From CAZMVY01 sp964569765 (GTDB lineage: Bacteria; Planctomycetota; Phycisphaerae; UBA1845; PWPN01), in NCBI GenBank assembly GCA_964569765.1, contig CAZMVY010000080.1:1-18388 (forward strand): a stretch of DNA of 18,388 nucleotides, read 5' to 3'. The notes under the pieces are model-generated. The model did not search any database, was not told the DNA's origin, and worked only from the letters and a program-made list of their open reading frames with translations. The translations under genes and the position numbers were made by a program. This document shows, one piece after another, positions 12,868-18,388 of this stretch (positions are counted from its first letter, which is position 1; each line of letters begins with the position of its first letter).

Positions 12868-15333
12868 ATGAACACCAATCCACGCCGTCTCCTCGTCCGA
12901 GACCGACGCCCGCCTGTCGCAGTGGCGATCCTGCTGACGATCGCCGCCCACGGCGTCCGGGCGCCGGCCCAGACCGCCCAATCCGCCCCAGCGCACCCGG
13001 CCACACCCCGACTGGACCGGCTGGAGCTCTCGCGTCTGACCCGCATCGACGATCTGATGGACGAGGCAATCCGGGACGGACAATGCCCGGGGGGCGTCGT
13101 GCTGGTCGGCCTCGGCGACAAGATCCTCTGGCGAAAGGCTTACGGCAACCGCCGGGTCGAGCCGGATCGGGAGGAGATGACCGTTCAGACGATCTTCGAT
13201 ATGGCTTCGTGCACGAAGATCATCGCAACAGCCACAAGCGTGGCCATCCTGATCGACCGGGGCAGGGTCGCCCTGTCCGACCCCGTCGCGAAGTACATCC
13301 CGGAGTTCGCAGCAAACGGCAAGGACGAAATCACCGTCGAGCAGTTGCTCACCCACGCGAGCGGGCTTATCCCGGACAACTCGCTGAAGGACTATGCGGA
13401 CGGTCCCGAAGAGGCGATCAAGAAGATTTACGGTCTCGGCCTGAACGGGCCGCCTGGTACGTTCGCCTACAGCGACCTGAACTACATCGTGCTCGGCGAG
13501 CTTGTCAGCCGCGTCGCCGGTATGCCCCTCGACGAGTTTGCCCGCAGGGAAATCTTCGTGCCGGCCGGCATGAGGATGACGACTTTCAGGCCTCCGCACT
13601 CCTGGCAGGCCAGGTGCGCCCCTACGGAGAAGCGTAACGGCACGTGGATCGTCGGCGAGGTGCACGACCCGCGGGCGTACGCCCTCGGCGGCGTCGCCGG
13701 CCACGCCGGGCTATTCAGCACGGCCGACGATGTAGCCCGCTGGTGCCGGATGATCCTTAACGGCGGCGAGATCGACGGCACCCGGATCCTTTCCGCCAGG
13801 ATGGTCGCCGAGATGACCCGCCCGCGAGCGGTCGGCGCGGAAAACCGCCTCCGCGGGCTCGGCTTCGACATCCTGACGGGCTACAGTTCGCCGCGCGGCG
13901 AGTTGTTCCCGCCCGGCCGGTCATTCGGACACACCGGCTTCACCGGAACAAGCCTGTGGATCGACCCGGCATCGAAGATGTACGTGATTATCCTGACGAA
14001 CTCCGTCCACCCGAACGGCAAAGGCAATGTGATCGCCCTCCGGCGCAGGATCGGCACCGTCGCCGCGTCGGCGGTCTACCCGGCCGAAGCGGACCGACTG
14101 GCCGCCGCCACGGGTTCCCCCCTGCCCGGGGGGGGACAAGGAGGGACGGCCGTCCGAAAGGCAGACCCCATGCACTCTCCCATCGCCGCCGCGAAGAACG
14201 CACAAGTCCTGACAGGGCTTGATGTGCTCGTTCGGGACGGATTCCGGCAACTGGCCGGTCGGAATGTCGGCGTCATCACGAACCACACGGCCAGGAGCCG
14301 TGACGGGCAGTTCATCGTGGACCTGCTCGCCAAGGCACCGAACGTGAAGCTTGTCGCGCTCTTTGCGCCGGAGCACGGCTTCCGCGGAATCCTCGACGAA
14401 AAAGTCCAGGACGAGAAAGACCCCGCCACCGGCCTGACGATCTACAGCCTGTACGGCAAGACGAACACCCCCACCGAAGAGATGCTCAAGGGCGTCGATA
14501 CGCTGGTCTTCGATATTCAGGACGTGGGCGCCCGCTTCTACACGTACGAAACGACGATGGGAAACTGCATGAAGGCCGCGGCCCGGCACGGAATCCGCTA
14601 CGTCGTGCTCGACCGGCCGAATCCGATCCGTGGACTGTATGTCGGCGGTCCGATCGCCGACGCCGACCGGCTCGGGTTCACCGCGTTCGCGCAGATGCCC
14701 GTCGCCCACGGGATGACGATGGGCGAACTTGCCACGATGTGGAACGCGGAGCTGAAGATCGGCGCGGACCTCACTGTGATCCGCATGGAGAACTGGACCC
14801 GCGACATGTGGTACGACCAGACCGGCCTGCTCTGGATCAACCCGTCGCCGAACATGCGGAACCTCAACCAAGCCCTGCTGTATCCCGGCGTATGCCTGAT
14901 CGAGGCGACAAACATGTCGGTCGGCCGCGGCACGGATCAGCCGTTTGAGACGTTCGGCGCCCCGTGGGTGGAGGGCCGCCGGCTGGCCGCCGCCCTGAAC
15001 GAGGCGAACTTGCCGGGCGTGCGGTTCATCCCGATCGAGTTCACGCCGGCCCGGGGCAGCAAGTTCGGCGAGCAGAAGTGCGGCGGCGTCCACGTGCTGG
15101 TCACCAACCGCGACGCCGTGGACCCGGTGCTCACGGGCATCACGATCGTGTGGCATCTCCGCACGCTCTTCGGGGAGAAGTTCGACTTCGCGAAGGTGAA
15201 CAATCTGCTCGCGAACGCCGCCGCGATGAAGGCCATTCGGGAAGCGAAAGACCCCGCGGCGGTTCCCCGGGTCTGGCAGGGTGATCTGGAAGCGTTCCGG
15301 AAAACGCGCGCCGCATACCTTCTCTATCCGTAA
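12868..15333 (+). CDS. Secreted fusion: serine beta-lactamase-like (AmiE-like) domain + DUF1343/NamZ domain
   Basis: The protein has 821 residues. ATG 12868 gives a signal peptide (PPVAVAILLTIAAHGVRAPA); there is no ribosome-binding site. Residues about 50-400 are a serine hydrolase of the beta-lactamase/PBP-like fold, with SCTK nucleophile motif (Ser114, Lys117), YSD (Tyr201) and HTG (355-357). Residues about 435-821 are a DUF1343 domain, with RNVGVITNHTARSRDG, LFAPEHGFRG (Glu502), FDIQDVGARFYTYETTMGNC and INPSPNMRNLNQALLYPG. In Bacillus subtilis the separate proteins NamZ (YbbC, exo-beta-N-acetylmuramidase) and AmiE (YbbE, beta-lactamase-like MurNAc-L-Ala amidase) are neighbours in a muropeptide rescue cluster. 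The fusion therefore suggests peptidoglycan turnover outside the cytoplasm. The linker (about 410-435) is low complexity and carries a run of eight G (14128-14135). An internal ATG at 14170 could start the NamZ part alone. Confidence 0.9.
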   Translation: MNTNPRRLLVRDRRPPVAVAILLTIAAHGVRAPAQTAQSAPAHPATPRLDRLELSRLTRIDDLMDEAIRDGQCPGGVVLVGLGDKILWRKAYGNRRVEPDREEMTVQTIFDMASCTKIIATATSVAILIDRGRVALSDPVAKYIPEFAANGKDEITVEQLLTHASGLIPDNSLKDYADGPEEAIKKIYGLGLNGPPGTFAYSDLNYIVLGELVSRVAGMPLDEFARREIFVPAGMRMTTFRPPHSWQARCAPTEKRNGTWIVGEVHDPRAYALGGVAGHAGLFSTADDVARWCRMILNGGEIDGTRILSARMVAEMTRPRAVGAENRLRGLGFDILTGYSSPRGELFPPGRSFGHTGFTGTSLWIDPASKMYVIILTNSVHPNGKGNVIALRRRIGTVAASAVYPAEADRLAAATGSPLPGGGQGGTAVRKADPMHSPIAAAKNAQVLTGLDVLVRDGFRQLAGRNVGVITNHTARSRDGQFIVDLLAKAPNVKLVALFAPEHGFRGILDEKVQDEKDPATGLTIYSLYGKTNTPTEEMLKGVDTLVFDIQDVGARFYTYETTMGNCMKAAARHGIRYVVLDRPNPIRGLYVGGPIADADRLGFTAFAQMPVAHGMTMGELATMWNAELKIGADLTVIRMENWTRDMWYDQTGLLWINPSPNMRNLNQALLYPGVCLIEATNMSVGRGTDQPFETFGAPWVEGRRLAAALNEANLPGVRFIPIEFTPARGSKFGEQKCGGVHVLVTNRDAVDPVLTGITIVWHLRTLFGEKFDFAKVNNLLANAAAMKAIREAKDPAAVPRVWQGDLEAFRKTRAAYLLYP
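14117..14149. repeat. GC palindrome in the linker of the fusion gene
   Basis: Six C (14117-14122), TGCCC and eight G (14128-14135), followed by an AAGGAGG-like segment, form a strong potential hairpin. Its translation, SPLPGGGQGG, resembles small dispersed palindromic elements I remember between genes in GC-rich genomes. Only one copy is visible in this window, so the repeat nature is inferred. Confidence 0.4.
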
Positions 15334-15338
15334 CGGGC

Positions 15339-15367
15339 TTGCATCCGGCGGCAGCCGGGGGTAGACT
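15339..15367 (+). promoter_or_regulatory. Possible promoter of the small basic protein gene
   Basis: TTGCAT (15339-15344) and TAGACT (15362-15367) are separated by 17 bases and start only five bases after the stop of the fusion gene. Predicted start near 15374 leaves a leader of about 150 bases. The match to consensus is modest. Confidence 0.4.
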
Positions 15368-15380
15368 GGTTCTGATGTCC

Positions 15381-15519
15381 TTTGGTGCAGGGTCTGCTGC
15401 GGCGAAGGCGTCTCGCGCGTCAAGGAGGACGGCGTAGTCTCTCCTTGGTACGCAAGGACGAGTATCCCGCCGCGAAACGAAGCTCTCCCGCACCAAACGG
15501 TGCATTGACAGACAGGAGG
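15381..15519 (+). promoter_or_regulatory. Structured 5' leader with competing helices around the ribosome-binding site
   Basis: TTTGGTGC (15381-15388) is perfectly complementary to GCACCAAA (15490-15497). The latter can instead form a local hairpin with GGTGC (15499-15503), just upstream of the AGGAGG site (15514-15519). Inside the leader, CAAGGAG (15421-15427) pairs with CTCCTTG (15441-15447), and CTCCT of that stem could alternatively pair with the ribosome-binding site. Mutually exclusive helices of this type are typical of regulated leaders. It matches no riboswitch class I recognise. Confidence 0.4.
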
Positions 15520-15526
15520 TTATCAC

Positions 15527-15817
15527 ATGCACCTGCCAAGGATCACGAAGTGGTTGTCCGTCGCCTTGGCCGCCGCGCTGGGGCTCTCGACGGGGCTCGT
15601 CAGCGGCACACCCGCCTTTGCCGCCCCGAAAACCCATGCGGCGAAGACGTGCGGGAAGACGCACAAACAGGCAAAGCGCTCCCACAAGCACGCCGGGAAG
15701 GCAAACAAACACGCCAAGGCGAACAGGCACACCCGGGCTCGCACGAGCGCGGACGGCAAGAAGCTGGCGTCGCATGCGCGCGGCATCAAAGCGCACAAGC
15801 ACGTTCGGCATGCCTGA
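15527..15817 (+). CDS. Small secreted Lys/His-rich basic protein, function unknown
   Basis: The 96-residue protein starts at ATG 15527, with a strong AGGAGG site eight bases upstream. Residues 1-32 form a Sec signal peptide ending TPAFA. The mature 64 residues contain 13 Lys, 10 His and 6 Arg but a single acidic residue and one Cys, with short repeated units such as KANKHA/KANRHT. Such a composition suggests binding to polyanions (nucleic acid, acidic polysaccharide) or to metal ions through His, but no known domain is recognised. It is separately transcribed between the peptidoglycan fusion gene and ahcY, and is followed by a strong terminator. The good start signals and signal peptide argue that it is a real gene despite its size. 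Confidence 0.75.
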   Translation: MHLPRITKWLSVALAAALGLSTGLVSGTPAFAAPKTHAAKTCGKTHKQAKRSHKHAGKANKHAKANRHTRARTSADGKKLASHARGIKAHKHVRHA

Positions 15818-15876
15818 GCGGCGAGTCGGAACGACCGGACGGACGCGTAAGCCCCCCGCCGTGTCCCGGAAGCCAA

Positions 15877-15936
15877 GCGACCGACGAAACCGACGGCCCT
15901 GCCGGGCCGTTCCGGGTTGTCGGTCGCGCCGTTTTC
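15877..15936 (+). terminator. Strong intrinsic terminator after the small basic protein gene
   Basis: GCGACCGAC (15877-15885) pairs perfectly with GTCGGTCGC (15919-15927). Inside it ACGGCCC (15893-15899) pairs with GGGCCGT (15904-15910) around a TGCC loop. A short T-tract (GTTTTC, 15931-15936) follows. It lies 60 bases after the stop at 15817. On the other strand it has no T-tract. Confidence 0.65.
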
Positions 15937-16066
15937 GGACGTCGATGCCATCCCCTCCCAGGCTCTTGGACGATCCTGCCGGCGTGGAAACCGGGCGCGA
16001 CTCGCGGCCGCGAGCCTCTTCGCCTGAACAGCGCGGCCCGCATCGCAGACCGCACGTGCGCCGCCC

Positions 16067-17326
16067 TTACGTCCCCTCGCCCGAGGACGCCAGGTACTGC
16101 TTTTGCTCCGCCGTAAGCCTGTCGATCCGAATGCCCATGCTCTGAAGCTTCAGCCGCGCGACCCACGCGTCGATCTCCTTCGGCACGTTGTGCACCGCCA
16201 CGGCCAGGCGCCCCTTGTTCTTCACCGCAAACTCGGTGCTCAGGGCCTGTGTCGCAAAGCTCATGTCCATCACGCTGGCCGGGTGCCCCTCCGCCGCGCT
16301 GAGATTCACCAGTCGGCCTTCCGCCAGAAGGTAGATCCGCCGCCCGTCCTTCATCACGTACTCGTCCACGCAGTGCCGAACGTCCTTGTTGATTTTCTTC
16401 GACATCTTTGTCAGCGCCGGAATGTCGATTTCGACGTCGAAGTGCCCGCTGTTGCACACTGTAGCGCCGTCCTTCATCCTGGCGAAGTGCTCTTTCCGAA
16501 TGACGTGCTTGTCGCCCGTGACTGTGATGAACAGGTCGCCGAACGCGGCCGCCTCGGCCATCGGCCGCACGTCGAACCCGTCCATGACCGCCTCGAGCGC
16601 CTTGAGCGGGTCCACCTCCGTGACCGTCACGAGCGCGCCCATCCCGCGGGCCCGCGTCGAAACACCGCGGCCGCACCAGCCGTACCCGGCCACGACGACT
16701 TTACGGCCGGCCATCAGCACGTCCGTCGCGCGAATCACGCCGTCGAGCGTGCTCTGCCCGGTCCCGTAGCGGTTGTCGAACAGGTGCTTCGTATTCGCAT
16801 CGTTCACGGCGATCACGGGGAACATCAGCGTCCCCTGCGCCTGCATGGCCCGCAGCCGGATGACGCCCGTCGTCGTCTCTTCCATCGACGCGACGATGTT
16901 GCCCGCCTCCTTCTTCCTCGCCGTGTGAAGCAGGTGAACCAGATCGGCTCCGTCGTCCATCGTAATGTTCGGGCGGTGGTCGACCGCCGCGTTCAGATGC
17001 CGGTAGAACGTCGCGACATTCTCCCCTCGCCGCGCGAAGACGGGAATGCCGAAGTCTTTCGTCAGGCTGGCGGCCACGTCATCCTGGGTGCTCAGCGGAT
17101 TCGACGCGCACAGCACCAGACTCGCCCCCCCGGCCTGCAAGGTCCGCGCCAGATTCGCAGTTTCCGCCGTGATGTGCAGGCACGCGCTCATCCGCACGCC
17201 CCGCAACGGCTTCTCCTTTGCAAATCGCTCGCGTACGAGCCGCAGCACGGGCATGTCCCCGTCGGCCCACAGGATCCGCTTCTTTCCCCTGGCGGCCAGC
17301 TTTATGTCGGTCACGTCGTATTTCAT
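16067..17326 (-). CDS. ahcY: Adenosylhomocysteinase (S-adenosyl-L-homocysteine hydrolase), short form
   Basis: The enzyme hydrolyses S-adenosylhomocysteine to adenosine and homocysteine, relieving product inhibition of methyltransferases. The protein has 419 residues and starts at ATG 17326, with GGAG seven bases upstream. Conserved blocks include MSACLHITAETANL (46-59), EETTTGVIRL (149-158), NDANTKHLFDN with the substrate-binding Lys180 and Asp184, RYGTGQSTLDGVIRATDVLM and the NAD-binding loop GYGWCGRG (214-221). The protein ends AEQKQYLASSGEGT and lacks the KxxxYRY tail that in most bacterial and eukaryotic enzymes reaches into the neighbouring subunit. With its short length, this resembles the archaeal/Thermotoga type. 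It lies 172 bases downstream of trpF on the same strand. I see no SAH riboswitch in the gap. Confidence 0.96.
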   Translation of the reverse strand: MKYDVTDIKLAARGKKRILWADGDMPVLRLVRERFAKEKPLRGVRMSACLHITAETANLARTLQAGGASLVLCASNPLSTQDDVAASLTKDFGIPVFARRGENVATFYRHLNAAVDHRPNITMDDGADLVHLLHTARKKEAGNIVASMEETTTGVIRLRAMQAQGTLMFPVIAVNDANTKHLFDNRYGTGQSTLDGVIRATDVLMAGRKVVVAGYGWCGRGVSTRARGMGALVTVTEVDPLKALEAVMDGFDVRPMAEAAAFGDLFITVTGDKHVIRKEHFARMKDGATVCNSGHFDVEIDIPALTKMSKKINKDVRHCVDEYVMKDGRRIYLLAEGRLVNLSAAEGHPASVMDMSFATQALSTEFAVKNKGRLAVAVHNVPKEIDAWVARLKLQSMGIRIDRLTAEQKQYLASSGEGT

Positions 17327-17498
17327 TGATTGCTCCGAGGTCCGTTACTCTCTGGATCCGTCATTCCATGCTGAGGGCGGCGCGCCATCGCGTCCGTTCG
17401 TCCGCCCGGTCCGGTTGGACGGAAGTTGCCGTTCGCGGCCCGCCGTCTGCCGCTGACGACGGACGCCGGACAATGCTCGGCCCGAGATGCCCTCGTCG

Positions 17499-18188
17499 CT
17501 ATGTCCCGGCGTCGCTTCGTGCCCTTCTGGCTTCTTCGACGAACCGCCGCACCTTCTCGGGATCCTTGCGTCCGGGGGCCGACTCCACTCCGCTGGAGAC
17601 GTCCACCGCATAGGGCGCCGCCTCTCGAATCGCCTGCGCCACGTTGTCGGGCGTCAACCCCCCCGCCAGGATGATCGGCGGCCAACCCTGCAGTTGCCCC
17701 AGCGCCCGGGCCTGCGCCACCCACGACCACACGAACGTGCGCCCCGTGCCGCCCAGCTTGTCCGCTTCATGGGTATCAAGCAGCACGGCCGCCGCACCCC
17801 TCTCTCCCGCCGGTCCGACGCACACCGGCCTTGCCGCGGCGAAACACACATCCCGAACCGGAACCGGTACAATCGGCCGGTACCCCTCCCACACAAGCCG
17901 CGCAATGGCCTTGCCCGTCACCTCGCCGTACACCTGCACGCACGAGATCCAGCGGGTCGCCAGCAGTTCCGCCACCTGCTCGTTGATCTCGCCGGCCGCC
18001 GGGCCGCTCAACGTCACCAGGGCGACCGGCACGACGAACGGCGGCAACACGCTCAGGATGGCCTCCGCCTGTGCCAGGTCGATCCGTCGCGGCCCGCCGA
18101 CGAAGTTCAAGCCGATTGCGTCCGCGCCGGCCTCGGCGACCATGATCGCGTCCTCGCGGTTCGTTATGCCGCAGATCTTGATCCTCAT
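17499..18188 (-). CDS. trpF: Phosphoribosylanthranilate isomerase
   Basis: TrpF catalyses the Amadori rearrangement of N-(5'-phosphoribosyl)anthranilate in tryptophan synthesis. The protein has 229 residues, slightly above the usual 200-210, as a (beta/alpha)8 barrel. Motifs are KICGIT with catalytic Cys6, GADAIGLNFV (21-30), VLLDT with catalytic Asp138, GGTGRTF (146-152), ILAGGLTPDNV (173-183) for phosphate binding and VDVSSGVE (195-202). Two usually conserved positions differ: VQVYGE has Tyr87 in place of His of VQLHG, and GGTGRTFVW has Val153 in place of Asp. The start ATG at 18188 has only a weak ribosome-binding site but matches the family N terminus and lies about 27 bases after the predicted transcription start. 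No other trp gene is in the window. Confidence 0.93.
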   Translation of the reverse strand: MRIKICGITNREDAIMVAEAGADAIGLNFVGGPRRIDLAQAEAILSVLPPFVVPVALVTLSGPAAGEINEQVAELLATRWISCVQVYGEVTGKAIARLVWEGYRPIVPVPVRDVCFAAARPVCVGPAGERGAAAVLLDTHEADKLGGTGRTFVWSWVAQARALGQLQGWPPIILAGGLTPDNVAQAIREAAPYAVDVSSGVESAPGRKDPEKVRRFVEEARRARSDAGT

Positions 18189-18221
18189 CGCTGTCGTCGC
18201 CGGATGCGTGCCGAGCGGGGT

Positions 18222-18250
18222 ATGCTAGGGCCGCGAGGCCGGGGCGTCAA
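18222..18250 (-). promoter_or_regulatory. Promoter of trpF (and perhaps ahcY)
   Basis: On the minus strand TTGACG (18245-18250, five of six) and TAGCAT (18222-18227, four of six) are separated by 17 bases. The predicted start is near 18215, about 27 bases upstream of the trpF ATG. It is divergent from, and almost touches, the tRNA-Asp promoter. Confidence 0.6.
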
Positions 18251-18258
18251 CCCGGCGC

Positions 18259-18286
18259 TTGACACGCCCGGAAGCCCTGCTATACT
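18259..18286 (+). promoter_or_regulatory. Sigma70-type promoter of tRNA-Asp
   Basis: A perfect TTGACA (18259-18264) and TATACT (18281-18286) are separated by 16 bases, the same arrangement as the tuf operon promoter. The predicted start lies near 18293, about 40 bases before the tRNA. Confidence 0.8.
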
Positions 18287-18334
18287 GCCCGTGTTGACAT
18301 TCTGATACGCGAGGCTGAGTGTCAGATCGCACTC

Positions 18335-18388
<54 letters not shown>

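Noticed and set aside
13921..15423. 500-codon open frame on the minus strand opposite the NamZ domain
   Set aside because: Antisense of clearly recognisable DUF1343 sequence; Arg/His/Val-rich composition typical of GC-rich shadow frames.
16001..16014. Perfect 14-base palindrome CTCGCGGCCGCGAG between the terminator and ahcY
   Set aside because: Pure GC-rich palindromes of this size are expected by chance here; it lacks a second copy or a clear context.
17327..17498. SAH riboswitch between trpF and ahcY
   Set aside because: No match to the conserved core that I could recognise and no strong hairpin before the ahcY ribosome-binding site.
18294..18299. Second TTGACA upstream of tRNA-Asp
   Set aside because: No -10-like hexamer lies 16-18 bases downstream; the first TTGACA has a proper partner.

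Overview
The window is high-GC bacterial DNA that looks most like a member of the Planctomycetota, probably a metagenome-assembled scaffold. Three things point that way. The EF-Tu has a switch I region unlike that of most bacteria. A large secreted glycosidase-like protein carries FN3, malectin and dockerin domains. Secreted fusion proteins and a Uma2-family gene are also present. A run of ten N at 7227-7236 marks an assembly gap. The phylum assignment is an inference, since no rRNA is present.

Region 1 (1-2105, minus strand) is a translation/secretion operon: tRNA-Thr(GGU), tuf, rpmG, tRNA-Trp(CCA) and the start of a gene that is by position secE. A near-consensus promoter (TTGACA-N16-TATACT, 2078-2105) precedes it. 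Region 2 (2382-4397, minus) holds a coiled-coil membrane-anchored protein of unknown function and rho, whose product lacks the usual N-terminal helical domain. Region 3 (4605-5792, minus) is accessory DNA: a Uma2-family nuclease-like gene, a small gene overlapping a nucleotidyltransferase-like gene, and an IS630-family transposase tail joined to the truncated nucleotidyltransferase.

Region 4 (5971-10822, plus) carries a lipoprotein aldose 1-epimerase, the assembly gap, the 833-residue secreted multidomain glycosidase-like protein, and a SAM-dependent methyltransferase starting 6 bases after it. Region 5 (10859-12697, minus) has a secreted helical-repeat protein and an UPF0316/DUF2179 membrane protein. 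Region 6 (12868-15936, plus) has an 821-residue secreted fusion of a serine beta-lactamase-like (AmiE-like) domain to a DUF1343/NamZ domain. It is followed by a small secreted Lys/His-rich protein with a structured 5' leader and a strong terminator. Region 7 (16067-18250, minus) has trpF and ahcY in the same direction with a good promoter. The window ends inside a plus-strand tRNA-Asp gene with its own near-consensus promoter.

Themes: translation and transcription housekeeping (tuf, rpmG, rho, tRNAs), carbohydrate handling outside the cytoplasm (aldose epimerase, dockerin glycosidase), peptidoglycan turnover (the AmiE-like/NamZ fusion) and methyl-cycle/tryptophan metabolism (ahcY, trpF). The points most worth a second look are the Thr-to-Pro change in the EF-Tu P-loop, the serine hydrolase-NamZ fusion whose linker is a C6/G8 palindrome, the structured leader before the basic peptide, and the nucleotidyltransferase/IS630 chimera.
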